Positions 24,775 through 35,787 of a stretch of 64,000 nt of DNA are shown here, one piece after another. The notes under the pieces were generated by a model, which did not search any database, was not told where the DNA came from, and saw only the letters and a program-made list of their open reading frames with translations. The DNA is from Malaya genurostris. Lineage: Eukaryota; Arthropoda; Insecta; Diptera; Culicidae. Each line of letters starts with the position of its first letter. The stretch's first letter is position 1. A program made the position numbers and the translations under genes. The stretch spans positions 76,995,132 to 77,059,131 of the forward strand of contig NC_080570.1 of NCBI RefSeq assembly GCF_030247185.1, written 5' to 3'.

Positions 24775-24881
24775 CTTCAGTTCACGGATTAGGTTTCTCA
24801 AACCGGTGTATTTTTTCAGTAAGCGATACAAATCATTGATCATTTGCGTGTTCTCCTGCTCGACCTGCGCGGTCGTCATCA
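24775..24881 (-). CDS. Unidentified coiled-coil-type protein, internal exon
   Basis: 107 nt. The acceptor TTCACAG is followed by TG, which joins the A left by the previous exon to make ATG. It reads MMTTAQVEQENTQMINDLYR, then LLKKYTGLRNLIRELK, and ends at CTGAAG|GTAAAT. Its frame is open only in the phase predicted by both neighbours. The sequence is helical and charged. Confidence 0.8.
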
Positions 24882-24976
24882 CTGTGAATTTGAAAAAAAT
24901 ATACATTTGCAACACCGTGAGAGAATAATAACAAACGAAACTCTACATGCATGAGCGATTTAATGATTAAACTTAC

Positions 24977-25175
24977 TTTCCAGACGTTCCATCCGTTCTC
25001 GTTTCTCAGCGGCTTCCTCTGCCAGTTTGGCAGAGGTCTTCACTCCTTCCCCGGACTTTTGCGATTTTTCCATGATGCTACACGCACGCAGCACGAAGGC
25101 AGGGACTGTTTCGAGCTTTTCTTGTTTGGGGATTTCCACTAGCGTCCAGTACTGTGTTTCCAAACGAATGACGTC
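24977..25175 (-). CDS. Unidentified coiled-coil-type protein, internal exon
   Basis: 199 nt between acceptor CACCTATTAG and donor GGAAA|GTAAGT. It reads DVIRLETQYWTLVEIPKQEK, LETVPAFVLRACSIMEKSQK and then a highly charged SGEGVKTSAKLAEEAAEKRE stretch ending RMERLE, which suggests a coiled coil. It leaves one base (A) for the next exon. The intron before it, 25176-36144, is about 11 kb and full of transposable elements. Confidence 0.85.
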
Positions 25176-25744
25176 CTAATAGGTGACACAAGGACAACGA
25201 GATGTTTAGTTTTAATTTTGGGTTTAATCAATCTTACTACGGAGTAGCACAAAGCGTTTCATGTTGATTACCAGCAGTATAACAATGCCTTTTTAGAACG
25301 GATCGTGGCTTTTTGTAATTTGTAAAGGTAGATAGTATGAGAATAGTAGTATTGTTTTAAAGTAATTGGCTCCAGTAAAAGGTACAGAGGCAACTGTTAA
25401 ATGCAGCGTAACTGATATTTTCTTATTTACAGCAGCAACAGAGCTTACAGTTGAATATTGTGTAGAGGATAATTTTAGCACCAAAAGTTACTATTTATTC
25501 GGGACGATTCTAATGTGGAATTGTAAAGCCGTTTCCAAACTCGCAAGGTAGTCATAGATCATTTAGAGTGTGAGAGCCTGTTAAATTTTAATTACAATAT
25601 TGATTATTATACACCGCCTGCTCCATACCAGCTGAGCAATTGTAATGCAATGAAAATATGTAGTTCAATTATTTAGTGGAATTCATTAGAAAAAACTTCG
25701 GGGTGAGCAATGAATAAACAGTGTAGTCAACACTATCATTGAAC
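25176..25744. other. Intron sequence, no further feature
   Basis: The 3' end of the 11-kb intron of the minus-strand gene. Nothing else is recognised here. Confidence 0.5.
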
Positions 25745-25990
25745 GGCTGAAAGCAAAAATCGGATAAGTGCAACTTAGTTTGGAAAACCCGTTTAAGTAT
25801 TTTTGAATGCAAAAACCGGATAAAAACATTGAACGCAAAAACCGGACATGGATTTTGCAATGTAAGAATCGTTTAAAGACATCTTTTCTGCAAGAACCGG
25901 ACAAAATAACTTTGAGTACAAAAACCGGACAAAAACTTAACCGGTTCTTCCAAAACAAATGTATTTATCCGGTTTTTGCATTCAATGTTT
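25745..25990. repeat. CAAAAACCGG repeat family, copy 3 (best copy)
   Basis: It begins GAAAGCAAAAATCGGATAAG and contains GAATGCAAAAACCGGATAAA twice in variant form, plus AACTTAACCGGTTCTTCC. It closes TATCCGGTTTTTGCATTCAA, the reverse complement of the internal GAATGCAAAAACCGGATA, so the element has inverted terminal segments. About 245 bp, with no coding capacity: a MITE-like repeat. Confidence 0.7.
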
Positions 25991-26509
25991 CTACAAGCGA
26001 ATATTTAATTTCTGTTGCCTGAGTGCACAGAAAGACAGCGGAGTTAATTTCGGCTCATAAGATCGCAAAAATCTCATAAAGAAAAGAAGATGCTGACCAA
26101 TAGAGACAGCAGTGCAATCGCGATCTGCCCAATCAATGATTCGATCAATCTTCAGTCGTGGGGAACGAAGATGGTCCAAGAATATTCAATTGCAAATTAC
26201 AAATACAAATAAATATTCAATTATAATACATTTTTCCTATTGTCGCATGATTAATGAGTTCACTATCACCATAAGAATTGTGCTGTGCAAGTAGCAAGTT
26301 TCGACGTTATACATACTCTCCAAACATATTCTCACATAAAACAACATAACTCATTTGACAATCCTGCACCCAAACATATCTTAAATTATGGTAAAATTAT
26401 GAATACCCGAAAATTTAGATAAAATCGAACCTTTCACATGGTTTGCAGACGTTCAGGAATTGCTTTCCTTTAACTCCCAGTATCTGTGGAAGCTGTTGTT
26501 GCATTCACG

Positions 26510-26602
26510 TGTCAAACGCTCCGAAAAGTTTTTGTTGAGACGAATTGCAAGACAAAAATGCTCACATTTCGACTCAACAAAAACTTTTCGGAGCGTTTGA
26601 CA
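26510..26602. repeat. Perfect hairpin 1 (30-bp arms)
   Basis: Arms 26510-26539 and 26573-26602 are exact reverse complements. The outer end is TGTCAAACGCTCCGAAAAGT and the inner end TTTTGTTGAG. With one mismatch the stem extends about 5 bp inward. Loop of about 33 nt. Not flanked by an obvious target duplication. Confidence 0.95.
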
Positions 26603-27289
26603 TTGTTAAAATCGAAATCTGCTTCGTATTTTAGAAACCGCGTTTCTTATCTTCGAAGTGTTAGATAACGATCGCCACAAATTTGAATAAGTGTACGAAT
26701 GTCATCTGTCGATAAAAAACCCGAAAATAATTAGGAACACTTCTGGTAAATGTGTGGAGTTATCAAGACGAAACACACAAAAAGAATTATGCAATTCTAC
26801 CAGAAGGGTATAAGAATTGGATATAATTGGACAGAAGAATCGGATTGAAGATAGATACGCTTTGATCGGATTGAATACGAAAATGAAATTTTAATATGAC
26901 GTGAATCCAAGCCTGGACTGAATATTACATCTATTAAAATGTAAAATTAAATCCTGTCCGAACCGGAAATGGCAACGACCTTTGCCTTTACTTTCTGACA
27001 TATCAGAGACTCGGATGACTCGTATCGCTAAGATGCCTAAGTTCGACTCCTCTGGTAGAAGGTAAAAGTTTAGATACGAGAAGCCTTCTGCTTACTTAAA
27101 TGACCCTTGTCACGTCTCACTTTTCCGCAGTTTATTCTTCACATCCTTGCTCTAGTACTATGAGTACTATGGCTCTATGATTTCATATTCTTTCTCCTTT
27201 TATAATCTCTAGTTAGTTTGATATCGTTAAAAAACCGAAAAAAGTGAAAATTACTGACTGACCAGAAGTCATAAATAAACAAGTAAGAA

Positions 27290-27357
27290 GCAATTTTAAA
27301 TGATTTTTTTAGTATTGGCACTTTGTAGCCAATACTAAAAAAATCATTTAAAATTGC
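27290..27357. repeat. Perfect hairpin 2 (30-bp arms, 8-nt loop)
   Basis: Arms 27290-27319 (GCAATTTTAAATGATTTTTT then TAGTATTGGC) and 27328-27357 are exact reverse complements around the loop ACTTTGTA. Confidence 0.95.
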
Positions 27358-27689
27358 ATTTGTATCAAGCTCCGCATCTGAATATAGTACTCGGGTTTTT
27401 TACCATTTTCATTTTGCCATGTAAATTGATGTCATATGACTGCAAAAATGATGCCTTAATGTATGATGCCTCCAGCTTGAAAAAGGTAGATTGCCCAAGT
27501 GAGTACAATATATAATGTAAAATATCTTCCCACTGAAACTTTGTTCAGGTCATATTTTTATTTTTTTTTTTAATCATATGCTTAACTAATGTTATCTGTC
27601 GCGGAACATTCTCAATTTGTTGAGTTGGTTCGATTCCGTGTCTCGTTCGGCACAGTTCTGTACTTTGTTCCCAATCACAATTGGGAATG

Positions 27690-27925
27690 CACACTTAAAA
27701 AAATTCGTGTGATTTTACATCTTATTAGATGCACATAAATGGAGCGTCGCAGTTTACGCAAATTCACGCGGAAGAACATTTAATATTGTGTCTAAAACTC
27801 CATGACATTAAATTCATTGAAATAAAAAAAGAGAATACTGATAGCAACCGTCGCGACTTGAACCGAGAATCATTGGATCGCAAGTACGACTGTTAATCGA
27901 CTGAGCCACAGAAGCACACATCTGC
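27690..27925 (-). repeat. tRNA-derived SINE-like element with pol III boxes
   Basis: Minus-strand box A TGGCTCAGTCG (27898-27908) and box B GGTTCAAGTCG (27854-27864) sit 33 bp apart in a tRNA-like segment starting GCTTCTGTGGCTCAGTCGAT. A non-tRNA body runs to lower coordinates. The exact 3' end is not clear. It lies in the 11-kb intron, in the same orientation as the host gene. Confidence 0.5.
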
Positions 27926-28187
27926 ATGGATGGTAAAAGGAGCATTTAAATGCATATAGTCACACCTGCTAGCAGAATGCAAGTTACAGTCGAAACCAGT
28001 AAAATTAAAGCTAATCTAACATTAAGTCATTACAAATGAATTTTTCCGTCGTTTGACAGATTAGGTCTTTATGAATTACATCGTATGAGGAATTAAGTCA
28101 CCTAAATTATTCAAATTTTTTTGATGTGTGGCATTTCCGATAGTTTTGTGAACAGTCAAATGGTTTTGAGCAAAGTGAATCTAATAA

Positions 28188-28745
28188 ATGAAAGACACCA
28201 ATTCCTCTAACAAGGAATCGGTCGGAATTCGTCACTCAATTAAAATTAAATTGTATGAGAAAATTGAAATTCGTACAAAGCTAGTACACATCCGCACGAT
28301 GCAGGATTCCTTGTTCGAAAAGGGTGCAATGTTCTTGTACGACCGTGTTTTGACGAAACACAAGGGCTGCAATTTGATTGATGACGAAACATACGTCAAA
28401 TTCGATTCTAAGGAGCATCACAGTAAAAAGTTTTACATCGCGACAGGACGTGGGGTACGCTGGGAAGATTCAAGTCTGCGAAGAAGGTCATGATTTGCCA
28501 AGCGATTTGTATTTGTGGATTGATAACGGAACCATTCGTCACATCCTCGACGATGACATACCAAGTTTACATCGAAGAATGCCTGAAAAAGCGTGTATTG
28601 CCGTTTATCCGCAAGCATAGGAGCAGGAACGATTTGGTCAGCTGCTTCTACTGCTAAGTGGTTCTGGAGTGGTATGATACCAACAAGATCGATTTTGTCC
28701 TCCAGTTAATAAATCCTCCGAATTGCCCGAAATTTCGAATAAATG
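28188..28745 (+). pseudogene. DD37E-type transposase remnant
   Basis: The first-Asp motif is readable as NLIDDETYVKFDSKEHHSKK, followed by FYIATG. Then, in shifting frames, come an IEECLKKR-type string (28565) and, near 28690-28735, a reading close to KIDFV...INPPNCPKFR, the segment leading to the catalytic Glu. Order and wording match the DD37E element at 19605-21188. Several frameshifts and stops; no termini found. Confidence 0.6.
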
Positions 28746-29339
28746 AAAAATATGGAATAATTTCAATTCAGCGACTTCGACGAAATGGGAGGGCAGTCAA
28801 GGATGAAACTTTGAAGTTTTAACAAAAGTACTGTGAGCTTTTCAAACTTATTGAATCACGAATTACCGGTCTTTTTGTATCTACCAATGTAATTTTAGGC
28901 AGCTTTTGTCTTACACAAAAAAATTAAAGGGTTGTGTGCCAGACACGACCGATAATGACATTACAAATGCAATTTTTCAAATACAACCGTTTGAATTTGA
29001 AAAATAGGCACATAATTGTGAAACACTTATGTTACGTTACTAATATATCAATCTTATTCAAGAAGTATATATTCCGTTTGCAGAGATTTCTGTTCACGAC
29101 CAGCGCAATCGCAACCTAATCTAATGTTCATTGAGAAATCATATAAATCCATCTTCAAATTACCTAGTGAGAAGCGTTAAAAATTTTGGTAATTCGATGC
29201 TTACTCTATAAGTAAAGCGTTTTCTGCAAAACTGTTGTAAGCTGCAAGGGTTACCACAGGGGTTGCAGCTATTTGCCAGGCCGCACGTATATTTTTTAAA
29301 CATCAGTTTGACTAGTGACAATTAAAACAATAACAATAC

Positions 29340-30430
29340 AATCCATTTTTCCAACTCTTCGAAGGATTGAAAATGTTCATCTGCCAGGCCATGTTCCATC
29401 GAACGGAATAGGTGGAAGTCAGAAGGGGCAACATCTGGGGAATACGACGAGTGGGGCAAGACTTCCCATTTCAGCGTTTCCAGGTACTTTTTGACCACTT
29501 TTGCGACGTGAGGCCGAGCATTGTCGTGTTGAAGGATGACTTTGTCATGTCGCTCTTGATATTGTGGCCGCTTTTCTTTTAGCGTGCGACTAAGGCGCAT
29601 CAGTTGCGTTCGGTAGCGATCTCCTGTGATGGTTTTACCAGGTTTTAAGAGCTCGTAGTAAATCACACTGAGCTGATCCCACCAAAATACAAATCAACAT
29701 CTTAGTGCCGTGAATATTCGGTTTTGCCTTCGACAAAGTAACATGCCCGGGCTTTCCCCATGATTTTCTGCGTTTAGGATTATCGTATCGAACCACCGGT
29801 TACGATTCGATGTAAAAACCCCTTATGATTTTGTCTTTGAAGCAGTTGCTCACATACAAATAGACAGCGCTCGATGTCCCTCGGTTTCATCTCATACGGC
29901 ACCCAGTTTCCTTCTTTCTGAATCATGCCCAGGGCCTTGAGACGTTTTGAAATGGCTTGCTGACTCACGCCCAACGATTCGGCAAGCTCTTCTCTGGTTT
30001 GGTACGAATCTTCATCAAGCAATGCTTCTAGTTGTTCATCTTTGAAGGTTTTTTCTCTTCCACCACCATGTTTGTCTTCGACATGGAAATCACCGTTTTT
30101 AAAACGTTGAAAGCACTCCCGACACGTTCTTTAACTCAGAGCAGCATCACCGTAAGTTTCTGAGAGCATTCGATGCGCTTCAGCTGCATTTTTTTCGAAT
30201 TGTAACAGAAAAGTAAAACTTCCCGCAAATGGCGCGAATTGGGCACATAAACAGACATTTTCGAGCGCGAATAATACGAAAACAAAAACAACTGTCACTG
30301 AAACGGTGATGATAATTCGTTAGGCACTGTACGCACTCACTTTAAAGGCATTATCATCTATGTATTTTGACCAGCCTCAGCCGGTACAGCCACCTATCGG
30401 AAAACGGCGGAAGAAAAGTTGTACACCTGA
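29340..30430 (-). mobile_element. mariner (DD34D) copy 1, broken and 3'-truncated
   Basis: The right end (transposon 5') is TCAGGTGTACAACTTTTCTT reading inward from 30430, flanked by TA. The transposase reads MSVYVPNSRHLREVLL, the HTH region LAESLGVSQQAISKRL, WVPYEMKPRD, then VILQHDNARPHVAK and SPDVAPSDFHLFRSM. Thirty-four residues separate the last two catalytic Asp, so DD34D. Lesions: a stop at about 30132 (SerTAA), loss of roughly 11 nt covering the first catalytic Asp (reads IVTGGSIR where mariners have TGDEKW), and a 1-nt insertion before YYELLKPG. The sequence diverges from copy 2 at about 29340, so the 3' end and its TIR are missing. Embedded in the host intron. Confidence 0.85.
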
Positions 30431-30474
30431 TAGTAACATTAAGCACCTTTTATTATCTCACAAGGCATAAAATA

Positions 30475-30810
30475 TGAACGACACAATACCAATCAAAACA
30501 TTTCATTTGGATAACGTGTACAGAATACTGGATATTGTTTACGATCTGCTACTGACTAGTGCTCAAAAAAGGTTTAACAACATATTGTCTCATTGTTGGG
30601 CTCAGTACTGTTACGATATTTTTGACGATACTCACGAAACGTTAACACAACTGACCAATTATGATTATTAGTAACACTATTTCGAAACGTTTTCAAGACA
30701 CTTGGTTAAGATGTAGTGTTCATTAATATTCTCAGGGAAACTATAAAACTCAGTGAATGATGTCACCGAAAATACATGTGTCGAAATTTCCATATTGTTT
30801 TCTGTGAAAA
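30475..30810. other. Intronic DNA without recognised features
   Basis: No supported feature between the mariner end and the repeat starting near 30810. Confidence 0.4.
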
Positions 30811-30950
30811 GGAAAAGTCTACGTAGATTTTTGGGGGTGGGAGGGGGTGTTTGGAAAAGTCTACGAAAGTCTACGAGGGGGGACAGAAGGGTTAAAAAGC
30901 TCCAGATTTTGGTCTACTTGGTTTATGAACCATCCCATTTATAAATTCCC
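30810..30950 (+). repeat. GTCTACG repeat, intronic copy
   Basis: GTCTACGTAGATTTTTGGGG, AAAGTCTACGAAAGTCTACG and a GGGGGGACAG run, ending TTGGTTTATGAACCATCCCA. A diverged inverted relative lies at about 54460-54540 (TTCATGAACTACGTAGACGA, CCCCTCGTAGACTTTC). This resembles MITE ends seen in culicine DNA. Confidence 0.5.
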
Positions 30951-30981
30951 TTTTGTGCGAACGTTCATACGATATAGAAGG

Positions 30982-31006
30982 GCACGATCGAAACCGTCGA
31001 TCGTGC
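30982..31006. repeat. Small perfect palindrome
   Basis: GCACGATCGA and TCGATCGTGC are exact reverse complements around a 5-nt spacer. Confidence 0.8.
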
Positions 31007-31256
31007 ACGAAAAATCTACAAAATGATATCATTTGCTCTTCTGTGATTGGTTAATGGAAACAAACGGCTATTTATAAAACTTTTCATTGACACTCGTCCC
31101 TGTACAGTTAAGAGTAAGGCATTTTTATGCTAAAACACAGCTTATGAATGCTAGTGCTTGTATCACAATAAGTGAATCGGTGATCTCCGATACAAAGTGT
31201 ATATAAGGGCTCCCAAAAGTTGTAATCTCCAATTCTCTAAAGCGGTAATGCATAAA

Positions 31257-31810
31257 GGGAGCGGTTCATTTCGCCGAAAGTCGTTTCGCCGTTAGGTCGT
31301 TTCGCCGAATAGGTTGTTTCGTCGAATAGGTCGTTTCGTCGAATAGGTCGTTTCGCCGAATAGGTCGTTTCGTCGAATAGGTTGTTTCGGCGAAAGGGCC
31401 ATTTCGCAGAAAGGTTAATGTCTCTTGTATATTATGTCTCCTGTATAGCTGATGTGGCGCAGCCACATAACCGAAGCCAAGATGGCTGGGCGGCACAAAG
31501 CCGCAGAGGCGACGCCAGCTGAGTCGGCCACCGACCCGCCCTCGGAAGCGGCGGCCTCTTGCATTCAAACCTGTAACCGCCTCGTTTGCCTGGTCTACTC
31601 AAAGCTAGATTTCTTTGCGTTAGTTAGGTCCGAACGAACGGTAGCGAGGTGAGATAACATATGGCCTTCGGCGAAGTGGCATTCGGCGAAGTGGCATTCG
31701 GCGAAATAACCCTTACGGTGAAATGGTTTTCGGCGAAACGGCTTTCGGTGAAATGGTTTTCGGCGAGATGGTTTTCGGCGAAATGGTTTTCGGCGAAATG
31801 ACCCTGATCC
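31257..31810. mobile_element. Foldback-type element, copy A (554 bp, 9-bp TSD)
   Basis: Flanked by the exact 9-bp duplication ATGCATAAA (31248-31256 and 31811-31819). Left end GGGAGCGGTTCATTTCGCCG, right end (inward) GGATCAGGGTCATTTCGCCG. Each end continues as a tandem array of units of about 18-20 bp built on the palindrome-forming core TTTCGCCGAA. The arrays are inverted to each other. The core (31440-31650) is GC-rich, with GATGTGGCGCAGCCACATAA and GCGGTTACAGG-type sequence, and has no convincing ORF. Drosophila FB elements also have 9-bp duplications and tandem-repeat termini. It lies in the host gene intron. Confidence 0.8.
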
Positions 31811-32449
31811 ATGCATAAATGCTTAAGGTCGTTTTCTAAATTGAACAACTTTGATCTCAAGGTACCACTCAACCATGTGAGATTCAGCTTTTGTTTGGGA
31901 TTAAGCCTTTGTTGAGGTGAATGTATTAGTATTTAATAATACAAGTCCAGATGTAATAATGAAAGTAATTTTACCTGTTAGATTTTCCCAAATAAAATAA
32001 ATAAACAGATTTGCGTCATACCAACTGTATACTGCGATTTATTTCATTTTTCCTGGTAGTTTCTAAGTGGATATGATCATCATTACTCAGTTCATAGTAA
32101 TTAAAACACACCTGACACAGTCCCTATCTGTCATTATTGCACCCACTTTGAATGAGGTAACTCGGGCAAATTCCGATCAATTTATTCGCATCTAGATTAT
32201 ATGACTTCACTTTGTATGAATGTATCAAACATATTTTGTAATTTTAAAACCAACTGTCAGTGTGTGAGGCATTTTAATTAAGCTAGTGTCAATTCTATTG
32301 CATGTTTTCTCATCGAATGACGGTAGTCTTATGAGACCAAGAATCTATATATTTTATCATTACATCATTAGGTTGCCATCATATAAAATCAGCAAGCATA
32401 AAATCATTCATAGCTAGAAGATTCTTTAGTATGAATAAGAAACTATCCA

Positions 32450-32840
32450 ATCTTCCGTAATGGAGTAATCTCAAACAAATTTTTTTGAACAAAAACTTCG
32501 GGAAAATTTTTGAGATTTCCTAAATGGAAAAAAAAATTGTTGGTGCCAAATTTCTTAGAAATGCTTGTAACGTTGAGATATGGTGTAATCTAAAAAAAAT
32601 TAAAAAACGTATTTGGGACTTTGGGAGTTTTTAGATTTCCGAAATCAACTTTAGGACTTAGAAAAATTTTGAGACTTCCAAAATCGAAATTTTTTTGATG
32701 CCAAATGTCTAGAAATGCATGAAATCTGGTGTAATTTGAGCATTTTTTTCAATCGAAAATTTTCTAAGAGTAAAAGCGTTGACATAAAAGAAATATAACA
32801 CCAGATCTCGACGTTTCATGCTTTTTTAAAACAAGGAAAC
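32450..32840. repeat. Satellite-like array with an inverted end unit
   Basis: Imperfect units start at about 32462, 32581 and 32719 with GG(A/T)GTAAT(C/T)T. They share CTTAGAAAAATTTTGAGA-type and GATGCCAAATGTCTAGAAAT-type segments. Near 32795-32830 the core is present in reverse (ACACCAGATCTCGACGTTTC). A related stretch lies at 42240-42400, inside a MITE-like element. No coding capacity. Confidence 0.55.
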
Positions 32841-33844
32841 CGGATAAGTTTGAAAATTTCCGTAAGCAAATCGCGTAACTTTGCAAAACTGCATTAAAAA
32901 ACCGCATAACTTCGGAAATCCAGATTAAAAAAAAAAATTTAAATATTATTTTGGTGCACTGAAAACACTACGTTTTGTTGGTTAAGTCATATAAAAGATC
33001 ACATTACCCGAACCGAGAATGTTTGACTTAATTTCTCAAACTTGATCAGAAACATCATTCCAGCTTTCAAATAAGTCTAAGTTTATCGAAATTCGTTCAT
33101 TATTTTCGAGAAGTATGAGAAGATGAGAAAAGTACAGTTAGTCGATTACGTCACTTATGCCATTATATTCCCGGAACCGAAAGTGCAGCCATTTTGTCTT
33201 CAAACTTGATCAATGGCTCAATAGTGGCTTTCGAATGAGCCTAAGTACATAAAAAACGGTTCAGCCATTCGGAGAAAATTGATGGTAAAAATATCTTTGA
33301 GAAGTGCACACACCCATACACACACGGACTATGGATTTCCGAGGTTCCGTACGAAATACGGGTTTTCCAGCAATTCTATTAACTGCCGAAACTTTGGACT
33401 GGAATTGTAAACATAAATTCTGCTACCAGCTCGACTCGGTGCAGAAAACCCTTTCTTTCAGAAAGGAAAAAGAAAACAAAATTTTTGCTCTTACTTTTTT
33501 CGCTTTTCTTGCTGTTCTCCGCCATTTTATTGAGTTTTCATATTGTCTTCGTTCCACAATTCTTACAATTCGGCATCTTAAATTTTTTTGTATTGACCAG
33601 TGCGTTATTTGTTTTTCTAACTATAACCTCCACTTACAGGTCATTTAAATCATCGTTCATAAGTCGTGACCGATAGAGCAGAGCCACTTTTATTCAGAAC
33701 AAAGTTAAGGATCTACACTTCCCGCAAATGTCGTTTACTTGGAGAGAATTTCGACATGTTCACTTCACTAAGTGTATAAGATTTTAACTTGCAATTGACA
33801 AAATAGTAATGATTTTTTGGAACATTAAATTACAATAAAATATA
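32841..33844. other. Intronic DNA with MITE-style sequence, no gene
   Basis: 32870-32940 resembles the CGCATAA array unit of the 19972-20297 MITE. 33120-33340 (TCGATTACGTCACTTATGCC, GGAACCGAAAGTGCAGCCAT, a CACACAC tract) resembles the interior of the element at 41643-42533. The 114-aa frame at 33304-33648 carries no recognisable motif. Confidence 0.4.
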
Positions 33845-35086
33845 TCAGGTCTACAACTTTTCTTTCGCCGTTTTTTCCAAAGTTAAAAGCTTCGTTGCGA
33901 AAAAGTGCTTACAGATGTATTATTCAAAGTATTGTCCGTCGTTAGCGACAACTTTCTCCCATCTTTCCGGCAATTTTCGGATCCCGGCTCGAAAAAAGGA
34001 GTCCTCTTTTGACGCTATCTATGAAGCAATCCAGTTTTCCAACTTTTCGAAGTATTGAAAGTGTTGATCTGCCAGGCCGTGTGCCATCGAACGGAATAGG
34101 TGGAAGTCAGAAGGGGCGACATCTGGGGAATACGACGAGTGGGGCAAGACTTCCCATTTCAGCGTTTCCAGGTACTTTTTGACCACTTTTGCGACGTGAG
34201 GCCGAGCATTGTCGTATTGAAGGATGACTTTGTCATGTCGCTCTTGATATTGTGGCCGCTTTTCTTTTAGCGCGCGACTAAGGCGCATCAGTTGCGTTCG
34301 GTAGCGATCTCCTGTGATGGTTTTACCCGGTTTTATGAGCTCGTAGTAAATCACACCGAGCTGATCCCACCAAAATACAAATCAACATCTTAGTGCCGTG
34401 AATATTCGGTTTTGCCTTCGACGAAGTAACATGCCCGAGCTTTCCCCATGATTTTCTGCGTTTAGTATTATCGTATCGAACCACCGGTTACGATTCGATA
34501 TAAAAATCCCTTACGATTTTGTCTTTGAAGCAGTTGCTCACATACAAATAGATGGCGCTCGATGTCCCTCGGTTTCAACTCGTACGGCACCCAGTTTCCT
34601 TCTTTTTGAATCATGCCCAGGGCCTTGAGACGTTTTGAAGTGGCTTGCCGACTCACTCCCAACGATTCGGCGCGCTCTTTTTGGGTTTGGCACGAATCTT
34701 CATCAAGCAATGCTTCTAGTTGTTCATCTTTGAAGGTTTTTTCTCTTCCACCACCATGTTTGTCTTCGACATCGAAATCACCATTTTTAAAACGTTGAAA
34801 CCACTTCCGACACGTTCTTTTACTCAGAGCAGCATCACCGAAAGTTTCTGAGAGCATTCGATGCGCTTCAGCTGCATTTTTTTCGAATTGTAACAGAAAA
34901 GTAAAACCTCCCGCAAATGGCGAGAATTGGGCACATAAACAGACATTTTCGAGTGTGAATAATACGAAAACAAGAACAACTGTCACTGAAACGGCGATGA
35001 CAATTCGTTAGGCAATGTACACACTCACTTTAAAGACATTATCATCTATGTATTTTGACCTATCAGAAAACGGCGGAAGCACCTGA
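33845..35086 (-). mobile_element. mariner (DD34D) copy 2, broken, both ends present
   Basis: The left end TCAGGTCTACAACTTTTCTT (33845) follows TA. The right end (35086) keeps TCAGGTG and CTTCCGCCGTTTTCTGATAG but has lost about 12 nt inside the TIR. The N-terminal half is open for 172 codons, with SPFAGGFTFLLQFEKNAAEA, RTCRKWFQRFKNGDFDVEDK and LAESLGV-type HTH sequence. The C-terminal half has VILQYDNARPHVAK and APSDFHLFRSMAHGLADQHF. As in copy 1, the first catalytic Asp is deleted (IVTGGSIR) and a 1-nt insertion precedes YYELIKPG. Closely similar to copy 1 in DNA, but without its early stop. Confidence 0.85.
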
Positions 35087-35239
35087 TTTGAATTAACTAA
35101 TCATTTGGCCAATCATCCCAGAGGGTACTGGAACCGGTTACAAAACTTCTGAAAGACTTTTTTGAAAAGACGCAAAAATGTTTTGTAACCGGTTCCAGTA
35201 CCCTCTGGGATGATTGGCCAAATGATTAGTTTATTCAAA
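35087..35239. repeat. Near-perfect hairpin 3 (about 60-bp arms)
   Basis: Arms 35087-35146 and 35180-35239 are reverse complements. The inner 52 bp are exact, running from AACTAATCATTTGGCCAATC to GGAACCGGTTACAAAAC. The outer 8 bp have one mismatch. Loop about 33 nt. The left arm starts directly at the end of mariner copy 2, with no intact TA between them. Confidence 0.95.
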
Positions 35240-35600
35240 CTGATGCGTTTTAGTAAATCTTGCGCATTTCAGATTGTTCCAGAGCTGTTCCCATATACAT
35301 TTTTAGTTTTCTAGATAGAATACCCCAAATGGCAAAACCGACTTACCCCAAGGCGATATGGAATAACACCGGTGTTTTTGGTCCATATCAACACCGATTA
35401 AGGCGGAATGAAATTAAAGAATAACCGGTTTTTCTGACACCAAATGCATCAAGATCGGTCAATTTATTCAGTAAATTTTTGAAAAAAAAAATCAATGAAA
35501 ATCCCAACCCGAGCGTTTGAGTGTTAATAATTCCTAGTAAACAAAAAACATCATATAAATACGATCTTTGATATAGTTATGAAATACTGGCAGGTATTTC

Positions 35601-35787
35601 ATAAATATATGGCAAGGGGACGGGTATAGCGTGATGGGTAAGTCGATGCCCTCTCACGCAGCCCACCTGGGTTCGATTCCCAACTCCGCACATAGGGTCA
35701 GAAAATTTTTCTGGCCCGAAGAGGCGAATGACCTTAAGGTTAAAACCTCTATAATCGAAACAAAAAAAAAATAAATAAATATATGGC
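35601..35787 (+). repeat. Feilai-like tRNA-derived SINE with 13-bp TSD
   Basis: The body (35616 to about 35774) starts GGGGACGGGTATAGCGTGAT (box A region) and has box B GGTTCGATTCC. It continues CATAGGGTCAGAAA, CCCGAAGAGGCGAATGACCT, TAAGGTTAAAACCTCTATAA and an A-rich tail, which resembles the Feilai SINE known from Aedes. The exact 13-bp duplication ATAAATATATGGC flanks it (35601-35613 and 35775-35787), so the insertion is recent. It lies in the host intron, antisense to the gene. Confidence 0.85.
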
